From assembly GCA_031279175.1 (NCBI GenBank), contig JAITJA010000034.1, positions 1-36,085 of the forward strand: a stretch of 36,085 nucleotides of DNA, written 5' to 3'. Shown here piece by piece: positions 23,579 to 30,820 of the stretch (position 1 is the first letter of the stretch; each line of letters begins with the position of its first letter). The notes beneath the pieces were generated by a model. That model was not told the origin of the DNA. It saw nothing but the letters and a program-made list of their open reading frames with translations, and searched no databases. The DNA comes from Odoribacteraceae bacterium. GTDB lineage: Bacteria > Bacteroidota > Bacteroidia > Bacteroidales > Marinifilaceae. The position numbers and the translations under genes were made by a program.

Positions 23579-24736
23579 TTATCTCGTCGAGATCATATTC
23601 TCGTTTTCATTTAAGGACAATGCCTGCCTGATGGATCCCAGTACTTTGTGTAGGTCGTCGTTCAAGAATAACTTGCCATAGACAGGTTCGTCATCAAGGG
23701 ACGGATCGTGGTAAACGGGCTGTCCGTAATACTCGACCAGGTGCAGGAGTACCTCTTTCAGCGATTTGCCATTTAATATCCACACGCCGTTCACCCACGC
23801 GATGTAATCGCCCGCGTTTACTGTTTCTTTTTTCAAGATGCCGGTTTCGTCCATTTCCACCCGTTCGTTCGGCTGTACCTTCACGCATCGTTCCTGGAGG
23901 TCTGTTACCTCTACCGCTCCTTCTACCAGCACAACCGACGCCTCCGAATGTTCCTTGTACGCGGTCACGTTGAACGAGGTGCCGAGCACTTGCACGTCGA
24001 AGGTGGGCGTGCTCGCGATAAAAGGTCTCGTTTCGTCGCGGGAAACTTGCAGGTAGACCTCGCCTTCCACGAAGATTTTTCTTTTCCCCTGGCCGAAGGA
24101 ACGCGGGTAAACTACCTGACTGCCGGAATTTATCCAGATCTGGCTGCTGTCGGCAAGCACGATCATGGAGCGCCTCCCCTTGGGTACGATAATCCGGTTG
24201 TATTCTTCTTCTTCGTTTTTCGTTCCTGCCGGTATTCCGTTTAGTGTCTCGGAATTAACCTGCACGTCTCCTGCTGCCGAATAGGCTATCTTGGAATTGT
24301 TGGCTATTTGTATTTGCTTTTTGCCCGCCACGACAAGTGTTACCTCTTTTATCGTGTCTCCTGAGATGTCCTCTTGCACGTGTTGTTCTGTTCCCAGTGC
24401 GAGATCTTTTTCTTCTCTCGAGAGAAAAAGGAAAATGGAAAGAGTTGCCGCGATAATAATGGCGGCCACCGCACCACGTGTCCTCGCGGACGCGAATAAT
24501 TTCCCGCGAGAAGCGTTTCGCGATTCCCGCGCGTCATGTTCTTTAATTTTTTTCTCGATTTTGTACCACGTGTCTCCTGTACTGCTTTCCGCGGGAAGAC
24601 ATTCGTCCCACAGGAAGAACAGTTTCCGGAGTTCGTCTTCTTCGATCATTTTTGGCGTGAATGCCTGATCTCCAGGATGCGTGAGACGACGATCCAGGTA
24701 GGATGCTAATGACTCGTAATCGTCTTTATTTCCCAT
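23579..24736 (-). CDS. FecR-family anti-sigma factor
   Basis: A 385-residue inner-membrane anti-sigma factor counted from the ATG at 24736 (an in-frame ATG at 24757 adds MFKKSRE). The cytoplasmic N-terminal part (about 90 residues) would hold the sigma factor, one membrane segment follows (GAVAAIIIAATLSIFLFL), and the periplasmic FecR domain contains PKGRRSMIVLADSSQIWINSG, then GEVYLQVSRDETRPFIAST and VQVLGTSFNVTAY. A C-terminal STN-receiving region (GKSLKEVLLHLVEYYGQPV) completes the usual layout. It sits between the ECF sigma gene and the STN-bearing SusC, the standard trans-envelope signalling order. Confidence 0.93.
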   Translation of the reverse strand: MGNKDDYESLASYLDRRLTHPGDQAFTPKMIEEDELRKLFFLWDECLPAESSTGDTWYKIEKKIKEHDARESRNASRGKLFASARTRGAVAAIIIAATLSIFLFLSREEKDLALGTEQHVQEDISGDTIKEVTLVVAGKKQIQIANNSKIAYSAAGDVQVNSETLNGIPAGTKNEEEEYNRIIVPKGRRSMIVLADSSQIWINSGSQVVYPRSFGQGKRKIFVEGEVYLQVSRDETRPFIASTPTFDVQVLGTSFNVTAYKEHSEASVVLVEGAVEVTDLQERCVKVQPNERVEMDETGILKKETVNAGDYIAWVNGVWILNGKSLKEVLLHLVEYYGQPVYHDPSLDDEPVYGKLFLNDDLHKVLGSIRQALSLNENENMISTR

Positions 24737-24807
24737 TTCACGTGATTTTTTGAACATAAAGACGCAATATTTTCGAAGATCTCCTATCTTCGAGCGAGTT
24801 TTTTTAA

Positions 24808-25311
24808 TTATTTTTTCAGGGCTTTCGAGATTAGGCGCAATGAATTAGAGATATGTATGTTGATCGTTTTGATAGAAATACCGAGCATGGTCGCTATCTC
24901 TTTATAAGGTAGCCTTTCTATTTTTGCGAGCACGAAGACTTGTTGACACCTGGAAGGGAGTGTCCCGATAGCGCGGTTGATTCTTTCCATGTTTTCCTGG
25001 CTAATAACCTGTTCGTCGGGAGTCTGCAGGTCGCCGGGCACGAAAAACTCTCCTACCTCGTCCCACGAGACAGTGTTACCTTCATTCTTTTTCTTCCGCA
25101 AGTGAGAGATGGTTTTATTGTGAGCAATCGTGATCAACCATGCTTTCGGGTGAACGATGTCGTCTATTTTCTCCCTGTTTTGCCAGACCTCGAGGAACAC
25201 GTCACTTACGATTTCCTCCGCTTCTTCCCTCGAGAGCAGAAAGCCTCGGACATAGTAAAGTAGGTTGTCCGAATAAAGCTTGACAAAATGCTTAAAAGAG
25301 TGTTGATCCAT
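24808..25311 (-). CDS. ECF-type RNA polymerase sigma factor
   Basis: A 167-residue sigma-70 family protein of the Bacteroidota FecI-like ECF group. Region 2 is at about 5-75 (EEAEEIVSDVFLEVWQNR, then HPKAWLITIAHNKTISHLRK) and region 4 at about 108-160 (LPSRCQQVFVLAKIERLPYK, then IATMLGISIKTINIHISNSL), a helix-turn-helix for the -35 contact. No other domain is present. It begins the sigma-FecR-SusC-SusD locus and should activate it when released by FecR. The start is the ATG at 25311, about 110 bp below a promoter-like box. Confidence 0.94.
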   Translation of the reverse strand: MDQHSFKHFVKLYSDNLLYYVRGFLLSREEAEEIVSDVFLEVWQNREKIDDIVHPKAWLITIAHNKTISHLRKKKNEGNTVSWDEVGEFFVPGDLQTPDEQVISQENMERINRAIGTLPSRCQQVFVLAKIERLPYKEIATMLGISIKTINIHISNSLRLISKALKK

Positions 25312-25420
25312 GTCGACGATATAATTCCGAAATTTATTCTACTGCCATTTAAATTCACTAATAACGCGAACGCGATGTCGTGAGTAATGAACTTATAGAG
25401 CCGCCCCTTTTTGTCAACTA

Positions 25421-25428
25421 CAAAGATA
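25421..25428 (-). promoter_or_regulatory. Likely -7 promoter element of the ECF sigma gene
   Basis: TATCTTTG on the minus strand matches TAnnTTTG. It lies in the 331-bp AT-rich spacer 25312-25642, in which nothing else recognisable is seen. No convincing -33 TTTG accompanies it. Confidence 0.5.
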
Positions 25429-25642
25429 GTGTTTTTCGGATGAAAGAATGGACGTGCATTAAAAAAAATTAGACGAACAGACGACCACTCCTTAAAATAT
25501 TCATCATGGGAGGCGGCAAGCAATGAAATATTTGGGGAAACAAAACAAAGGGGGGCGCTATAGAATGAGACGTGACGAACGCGATTCGTGCAATCCGATA
25601 CCACCTCGCAAGGGGCAACTTGATCTGGCGCGAGAGGCTTTT

Positions 25643-26824
25643 CTACACGGCCTTGTGACAAAGGAGTAGCACCCCTCCTCGTCCGACAAGTGTCGTGGCG
25701 AACAGGTAGACGTCACCGCCTTCTTTGATACCGCTTTTTTCGCGCAGTGCGGCGACGGAGAGAGTGAAATTACGGGCCGTGATGTTGGCTTTCTGGCAGC
25801 GCGCGGCGAGAAGTCGAAGGGCCTTCCCTGAGAAGTCAATGATCTCGTCCACGGCGAAGATCCTACCGGGGAAGGCGGGAAGAAGGTGGTCAGAGGTGTA
25901 GAGGTTGCCGCGCGAGTGTAGTTTCTCGAGATCGAGGCGAGTGGCGACGGTCTTGAACGCACCTGCTTTCAGGAGTGCGCTATTCGGTTCGTAGAGGTAG
26001 GCGCGCATGGCAGTGGCTTGCGTGGCAGTGGCTTCCAGCTCCTCCTGTCGGGTAAAGGAGAAGTGCTGCTCCCCACCGGTCGTGATGTTGACTGCGTGGA
26101 GCGTGGCCTGCTCGGGACGGTATTCCCTGCCCAGGAGGAGGAGTACCTCTTTGCACTCGTTTTTCACGGCAAGGACGTGGATCTCCTCGCATTCCGGGAA
26201 GAGGTGGAGCGTCTCGGTGATGTCGAGCATCGGGGAGCATTTCACGATGACGCGGCGGGAGCGTTCCAGTAGCAGCGGTTTCAACTGGAGTACGTCCGGC
26301 TCGCAATCGGCGAGGGCAAAGACTCGTTTGTTTTCCCTTGTCCTGCGGGAAGGGTCTATATAAAAGGTGTCGGCCGTGATTGATCCTGCCGCGTTGGCCG
26401 CGTCCTCGTGGAGCACGCGGGTGTTTGCGGCGTTCAGTACCGCGAAGTTTTCTTGCGCGGCGCGACAACAGGTGGGGTCTCGTTCGACATAGATAACTTC
26501 CCGTGCCGCCCTAGAGAGATAATAGGCGTCAACACCGAGTCCCCCTGTTAGGTCGCAGGCGGTTTCCCCGGCAATAAGGCGCTGTTTGTAAATGGCGGTG
26601 ATTTCCGATGAGGATTGTTCAACGGCGAGGCGGGAGGGGTAGACAAGCCGTCGTTCCGCGTGCCATGTCGGGATCTTTTCCTGCGCCGCCTGTCGGGCAA
26701 TGATCTGCTCGACAACGAAGGGGATGTCCACGCCGGGATATTTTCCAGCGGATAGGAGCAGGCGATCCGTCGCGTCTTGTTCGTGCGAGTGGATAAATTC
26801 GATTAAGCCGGGAGTCAATAGCAT
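25643..26824 (-). CDS. SAM-dependent methyltransferase with THUMP-like domain
   Basis: A 393-residue class I methyltransferase of the type common in Bacteroidota. The SAM motif I is ACDLTGGLGVDAYYLS, and the DPSRRT stretch (YIDPSRR) is the usual motif IV of RNA or DNA N-methylases. The C-terminal part (EKSGIKEGGDVYLFATTL) is the THUMP-like domain, which suggests an RNA substrate, probably tRNA or rRNA. The start used is the ATG at 26824: the longer frame from 26905 would run through the tRNA-Cys gene and is rejected. The gene lies directly behind tRNA-Cys and its terminator, so expression by read-through is possible. Confidence 0.85.
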   Translation of the reverse strand: MLLTPGLIEFIHSHEQDATDRLLLSAGKYPGVDIPFVVEQIIARQAAQEKIPTWHAERRLVYPSRLAVEQSSSEITAIYKQRLIAGETACDLTGGLGVDAYYLSRAAREVIYVERDPTCCRAAQENFAVLNAANTRVLHEDAANAAGSITADTFYIDPSRRTRENKRVFALADCEPDVLQLKPLLLERSRRVIVKCSPMLDITETLHLFPECEEIHVLAVKNECKEVLLLLGREYRPEQATLHAVNITTGGEQHFSFTRQEELEATATQATAMRAYLYEPNSALLKAGAFKTVATRLDLEKLHSRGNLYTSDHLLPAFPGRIFAVDEIIDFSGKALRLLAARCQKANITARNFTLSVAALREKSGIKEGGDVYLFATTLVGRGGVLLLCHKAV

Positions 26825-26835
26825 GTTAATGGTAT

Positions 26836-26865
26836 AAAAAAAGGCAACCACTCTCGTGAAGTGGT
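26836..26865 (-). terminator. Terminator-like hairpin after tRNA-Cys
   Basis: On the minus strand a 6-bp stem (ACCACT with AGTGGT) and a 7-base loop are followed by TTGCC and a run of seven T. It begins 9 bp after the tRNA 3' end and its T run is 11 bp from the next start codon. Confidence 0.6.
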
Positions 26866-26874
26866 CGTCTCTTG

Positions 26875-26945
26875 AGGTCGGTAGCAGAATCGAACTGCTG
26901 TACACGGTTTTGCAGACCGTTGCCTAACCGCTCGGCCAACCGACC
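26875..26945 (-). tRNA. tRNA-Cys (GCA)
   Basis: A 71-base minus-strand cloverleaf. The acceptor stem is GGTCGGT with ACCGACC, the D arm is GCC...GGC, the anticodon stem-loop ACGGT-CTGCAAA-ACCGT has anticodon GCA, and the T arm is GCAG-TTCGATT-CTGC. The discriminator is U, as usual for tRNA-Cys. CCA is not encoded (the next bases are CAAG), so it is added after transcription. Confidence 0.95.
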
Positions 26946-26964
26946 CTGTCGCGATTTTGCAGGG

Positions 26965-26972
26965 CAAAAATA
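26965..26972 (-). promoter_or_regulatory. Promoter -7 element of tRNA-Cys
   Basis: TATTTTTG on the minus strand fits TAnnTTTG and lies about 20 bp before the tRNA 5' end. A TTCTTG sequence sits about 20 bp further upstream, close to the -33 position. Confidence 0.65.
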
Positions 26973-27007
26973 GATGGATTATTCTATACGTGCAAGAATC
27001 TCCCGGA

Positions 27008-27376
27008 TTATTTTGAGAGGGTGACGCTGGTAGCGGCAACCTTTCCTCCCAGCGGGGGGTTGAGCTTGGATACTTTGACGGTCGCGCGGAGGAGTTCGGG
27101 GAAGGTGTCGTGGAGGGCCTCGAGGACGCGCCGGGCGACATGCTCCAGCAGGCGGGAGGGGGTTTTCATCTCTCTGGCGACGATCTCGTACGCGGAGAGA
27201 TAATTCAGCGTATCGTGAATGTTGTCACTGACAGTCGCTTTGTCGCAATTAGTGATTAATGTAACGTGCACTATAAATTTGTTTCCCACGAGGCGTTCCG
27301 TGTCATAACAGCCGTGGTAAGCAAAAAACTCCATTCCTTCCATTTCGATGATTCCTTCCATATCGATGTATTTCAT
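27008..27376 (-). CDS. folB: Dihydroneopterin aldolase
   Basis: Folate biosynthesis: converts 7,8-dihydroneopterin to 6-hydroxymethyl-dihydropterin and glycolaldehyde. The 122-residue length is standard. The key residues can be seen: Glu27 in FFAYHGCYDTE, Tyr59 in LNYLSAYEIV and the catalytic Lys104 in VSKLNPPLGG. The chosen start (ATG at 27376, MKYIDMEGIIEMEG) may be a few residues long; internal methionines at 6, 12 and 15 are alternatives. It lies 73 bp below the membrane protein gene in the same orientation and may be the last gene of the purD transcript. Confidence 0.92.
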   Translation of the reverse strand: MKYIDMEGIIEMEGMEFFAYHGCYDTERLVGNKFIVHVTLITNCDKATVSDNIHDTLNYLSAYEIVAREMKTPSRLLEHVARRVLEALHDTFPELLRATVKVSKLNPPLGGKVAATSVTLSK

Positions 27377-27449
27377 TTGCCCGCGAAGAAAGGGAATTTT
27401 CCCGACATCGGGAGAGGGAACGCGATGATCCCGGGATAGTCAACGAGAG

Positions 27450-28424
27450 TTATAGTATCATTAACATGGATGCGGTGAGAAGGGCGAGGAGGAGGAGGCG
27501 CCCCACGTAACGTCTCCGGTACGAGGCGAAATAATGCGCGTAGAGATAAGATAGGGGGACGAAGAGTACAAAGAGAAAAGTATGGCCAGGTAGTGGAATA
27601 AGAAGGAACGTGCTTCCCAGGAAGAATGATAATGAAATCATAGCGAGTATCTCGCGGCGCCGTGAGACCGCTTCGTAAAGAGTACGGGTCAACGCGTGGG
27701 TCATCGTCGCGAGAGATACCGCGACGAGTAACGCGATTGCAACCCACTCCAACGGGTGGAAGCGATAATCGGGCCACTCGCCCGCGTGTAAGGCGTTCAT
27801 GATCCTGTCGCGCACCGTCTCCAGGTTGTCGAACAAGAAGAAGTAGGCGACAATGAAGAGAAGCACGGTGACGAACCCGAGGAGTAATGCCATCATGTCT
27901 TTGAGAGTACTCCTGCCGGAGAAAGGCAGGACGAGTATCGCCCATGGTAACAGGAGCGCGAGCTTCGGGCAAAGGAGCACGGTAATGGCGATCAGCAGCC
28001 CGAAATCAAACACGGGAGCGTTGGAGTTAAGGCGCGTGATGATGAGTTGCAGGCGATCGATGGCCAGGGCAACCGGTGCTGCGGCGATCGCGTAGGCGTT
28101 GAGGCCGTGGCGGCAGAAAAGCCCGGCGGAGAGAATAAGATAGATGAACGCCGGCAGCACCGTCGTGCGGGAAAGTTCCCTGTGGCGGTCTGCGATAAAG
28201 AAAAGCAGGTAAGAGAGCAGGAGTAACCACAATGCACCTAACCAGAAAAGCCATTGCGTGTCGTGGTACTTATCGAGGAAGGGGAGGGCTATAATTCCTT
28301 CCTCGCTACACGCGTGGGTGCTCTCCCCGAGGTAGCGATACCCGGCGATAATCCCCGCCAGGATAAAGGGAAGGAGAAAAAGAAGATGAATCCGTTTGGT
28401 CTGGATGATCTGTTCGATGCTCAT
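27450..28424 (-). CDS. Polytopic membrane protein, DUF6427-like
   Basis: A 324-residue hydrophobic protein with about nine predicted membrane segments, for example LLFLLPFILAGIIAGY, LFWLGALWLLLLSYLLFF, and a leucine-rich C-terminus. No catalytic motif stands out. Length, topology and position near purine and folate genes resemble the Bacteroidota DUF6427 family, which has no known function; this family name is from memory of its overall look and is tentative. It starts 9 bp after the purD stop, so it is in the same transcript. Confidence 0.7.
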   Translation of the reverse strand: MSIEQIIQTKRIHLLFLLPFILAGIIAGYRYLGESTHACSEEGIIALPFLDKYHDTQWLFWLGALWLLLLSYLLFFIADRHRELSRTTVLPAFIYLILSAGLFCRHGLNAYAIAAAPVALAIDRLQLIITRLNSNAPVFDFGLLIAITVLLCPKLALLLPWAILVLPFSGRSTLKDMMALLLGFVTVLLFIVAYFFLFDNLETVRDRIMNALHAGEWPDYRFHPLEWVAIALLVAVSLATMTHALTRTLYEAVSRRREILAMISLSFFLGSTFLLIPLPGHTFLFVLFVPLSYLYAHYFASYRRRYVGRLLLLALLTASMLMIL

Positions 28425-28433
28425 CGTGAGGGA

Positions 28434-29705
28434 CTACTTAAGGTCGCACCCGATGTCGTGCCTGTAATAGACTCCCTTGAAGTGGATTTTTCCTGCCCCG
28501 TCGTAAGAGCGTTGCAGGGCCTCTTCCAGGGTGTTTCCGCGGGAACTGACGGCGATCACGCGCCCCCCGTTGGTGAGCACGGCGCCGTTGCGGAAGGTTG
28601 TGCCGGCGTGGAACACGAGACACTCCCGCGTCTCTTTCAACCCGCTGATCTTGTGTCCTTTTTCGTAGCTCACCGGGTACCCGCCTGCCGTCAACATCAC
28701 GGCGGCCCGGTATCCGTCATCCAGCGTGCAGTCGTGCTCTCGCAGGGTACCTTTCTCCATTGCCTCGAAGAGCGAGAGGAGGTCGACGTTCAGGCGCGGG
28801 ATCACGACCTCCGTTTCCGGGTCTCCCATGCGGACGTTGTACTCGATCACGAAGGGATCTCCCCCGACGTTCATTAACCCGAGGAAGATAAAGCCCTTGT
28901 AGGGGATGCCATCGGCACGTAGTCCCTCGATCGTGGGGATCACGATGCGCTCTTCTACCTTCCGGTTGAAGGCTGCATCGGCGAACGGCACGGGGGAGAT
29001 CGCTCCCATCCCGCCCGTGTTGAGACCGGTATCACCCTCGCCGACACGCTTGTAATCCTTGGCCGCCCCGAGGATCTTGTAGTCCCGTCCGTCCGTCAGC
29101 ACGAAGACGGACAGCTCGATGCCCCGCAGGAATTCCTCGATCACGACCCGTTCCCCGGCCTTCCCGAACTTTCCCCCGAGCATCAGCCCCAACTCCCGTG
29201 CGGCCTCCGCCGGATCGTCCACGATTAGCACTCCTTTTCCAGCGGCCAGCCCGTCGGCCTTCAGGACGAGTGGCGGGCGTTGCCGTTGCAGGAAGGCGAT
29301 CCCTTCCGCGAGGTTCTCGCGTGTCACTGGCAGGTAGGCGGCGGTTGGGATCCCATGTCGTGTCATGAAATGCTTGGCAAACTCCTTGCTCCCCTCGAGT
29401 GCCGCCCCGGCGCGTCCCGGTCCGACGATCGTGAGAGAAGAATGCTTCCCGCTAGCCTCGAGATAGTCCCGGATGCCCTCCACGAGTGGTTCTTCCGGCC
29501 CGACAACGAGCATATCGATAGCCTCTCGTTCCACGAGGTGTGATACCCCCTCAAAGTCGGTCGGTCGGAGATTCACGTTCGTTGCCACCTCGCTCGTGCC
29601 GGCGTTCCCCGGTGCCACGAATAGCTTTGTCAACCGCTTGCTCCGGCTGATTTTCCACGCCAGCGCGTGTTCGCGGCCCCCGCCGCCAAGTAGTAAGACT
29701 CGCAT
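28434..29705 (-). CDS. purD: Phosphoribosylamine-glycine ligase
   Basis: Second step of de novo purine synthesis: joins glycine to 5-phosphoribosylamine using ATP. The 423 residues have the N-terminal MRVLLLGGGGREHALAW glycine-rich loop, the ATP-grasp stretch VLKADGLAAGKGVLIVDD, and NVRMGDPETEV near the C-terminal metal site. These are hallmarks of GARS. It follows the GT5-domain gene by 21 bp and is followed by the membrane protein gene after 9 bp. The next enzyme of the pathway, PurN, is encoded 4 kb upstream on the same strand. Confidence 0.96.
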   Translation of the reverse strand: MRVLLLGGGGREHALAWKISRSKRLTKLFVAPGNAGTSEVATNVNLRPTDFEGVSHLVEREAIDMLVVGPEEPLVEGIRDYLEASGKHSSLTIVGPGRAGAALEGSKEFAKHFMTRHGIPTAAYLPVTRENLAEGIAFLQRQRPPLVLKADGLAAGKGVLIVDDPAEAARELGLMLGGKFGKAGERVVIEEFLRGIELSVFVLTDGRDYKILGAAKDYKRVGEGDTGLNTGGMGAISPVPFADAAFNRKVEERIVIPTIEGLRADGIPYKGFIFLGLMNVGGDPFVIEYNVRMGDPETEVVIPRLNVDLLSLFEAMEKGTLREHDCTLDDGYRAAVMLTAGGYPVSYEKGHKISGLKETRECLVFHAGTTFRNGAVLTNGGRVIAVSSRGNTLEEALQRSYDGAGKIHFKGVYYRHDIGCDLK

Positions 29706-29726
29706 GATGAATGTATTTGCTTGCGA

Positions 29727-30533
29727 TTATTCCATCAGGTTATCGAAAAACTCGGAGTAGGCATTGATATATTCCTTCTCACCGGGGTTCTCCAGGACAG
29801 GTTTCCCGAGTTTGTTAGCGAATTGTTTCAGCTCGTCCGACACCTCCTTGTGGTGCAGGATGACCGCGTCGGCGTATTGGCAGGCGAGCTTGTTCAGGTT
29901 GATATGACTGGGTTCTTTGGCGACCGCGAGATCCTTGAGGGTGACGCCTTCCGTAACGGCTTTCTTGGCGAATTCGCTATCGAGCGCTCCGTCGAAATGG
30001 TCGTTGTAGGTGGAAAAGACGACTTTCGCTCGCGAGAAAATGGGGTCGTAGTAGTATTCTTTCTTCAGGTATAGTGGTGCCAGTGCCGTGAACCATCCCT
30101 GGCAGTAGATGAGGTCGGGCGACCAGCGTAATTTCCTGACTGTCTCGAAGACGCCGCGGTTAAAGAAGATTAGTCGCTCATCGTTATCCGGGAACAGGTG
30201 TCCCTCCTCGTCGAGTACCACGTGCTTGCGTTGAAAGTAATCGTCGTTGTCGATGAAGTAGACTTGCATCCGGGCGGATTGTATGGAGGCGACTTTAATG
30301 ATCAACGGGTGGTCTGTTTCGTTGATAATCACGTTCATGCCGGATAGACGGATGACTTCGTGCAGTTGGTTGCGCCGCTCGTTGATACACCCGTAACGAG
30401 GCATGAATGTCCTGATTTCTTTCCCCTTGTCCTGTATCCCCTGTGGGAGGTACCTGCCAATGTGCGCCATCTCCGTTTCCGGTAGGTAAGGGACGATCTC
30501 CTGGGATATGAATAGTACTCTTTTTTTTGCCAT
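29727..30533 (-). CDS. Stand-alone glycogen/starch synthase N-terminal (GT5) domain protein
   Basis: A 268-residue protein starting MAKKRVLFISQEIVPYLPE (ATG at 30533; the in-frame upstream start at 30590 lies in the promoter and is rejected). It aligns by pattern with the N-terminal Rossmann half of GT5 glycogen synthases (IYCQGWFTALAPLYLK), but ends where the C-terminal GT-B half would begin. The classic KxGGL nucleotide-sugar loop is replaced by PETEMAHIGRYLP. This short form is conserved in Bacteroidota and commonly labelled glycogen synthase, yet a full catalytic site is absent. It is probably not an active synthase on its own. Confidence 0.8.
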   Translation of the reverse strand: MAKKRVLFISQEIVPYLPETEMAHIGRYLPQGIQDKGKEIRTFMPRYGCINERRNQLHEVIRLSGMNVIINETDHPLIIKVASIQSARMQVYFIDNDDYFQRKHVVLDEEGHLFPDNDERLIFFNRGVFETVRKLRWSPDLIYCQGWFTALAPLYLKKEYYYDPIFSRAKVVFSTYNDHFDGALDSEFAKKAVTEGVTLKDLAVAKEPSHINLNKLACQYADAVILHHKEVSDELKQFANKLGKPVLENPGEKEYINAYSEFFDNLME

Positions 30534-30560
30534 AACAACTACTTTTTCGGAAAAATCACA

Positions 30561-30591
30561 CAAAGATAGCGATTTCATCACAGACCCCAAA
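30561..30591 (-). promoter_or_regulatory. Bacteroidota promoter of the GT5-purD operon
   Basis: On the minus strand TTTG, 19 bases, then TATCTTTG: an exact match to TTTG-N19-TAnnTTTG. The -7 box is at 30561-30568, about 28 bp before the GT5 gene start codon. This is the best promoter match in the window. Confidence 0.8.
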
Positions 30592-30699
30592 ATATCGCGA
30601 GTATAAAAATGTCCGGGATGCGAATGTGGGGGAGGGACGACGGGAGAAGGTTGATTAAGTGCATCACATGGTCGATGATTTACGGGGGGGACAAACTAT

Positions 30700-30741
30700 T
30701 GACGGGCGATGATCGACCATCGACAGGCGATGATCGATCAT
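30700..30741. repeat. 21-bp tandem array C, two units
   Basis: Two adjacent 21-bp units: GACGGGCGA plus TGATCGACCATC and GACAGGCGA plus TGATCGATCATC, with one base offset at the ends. GATGATCGATCATC in the second is a perfect palindrome. It lies about 80 bp past the tricorn-type gene stop. The 9-bp core is the one seen in arrays A and B. Confidence 0.85.
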
Positions 30742-30820
30742 CCCCAGTGGATGAATGGAAAAGAACTGGCAATAATGATAAAGAGGCAGTTGTGCCAATC
30801 TTTCTCTCTGCCAGGAGGCT

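Noticed and set aside
26825-26905. Longer methyltransferase start at 26905
   Set aside because: The extra 27 codons would overlap the tRNA-Cys gene and its terminator; the start at 26824 is complete.
27373-27972. A 199-codon minus-strand frame overlapping the membrane protein gene
   Set aside because: Its composition is unlike a real protein, and the overlapping 324-residue frame has coherent membrane segments and operon spacing.
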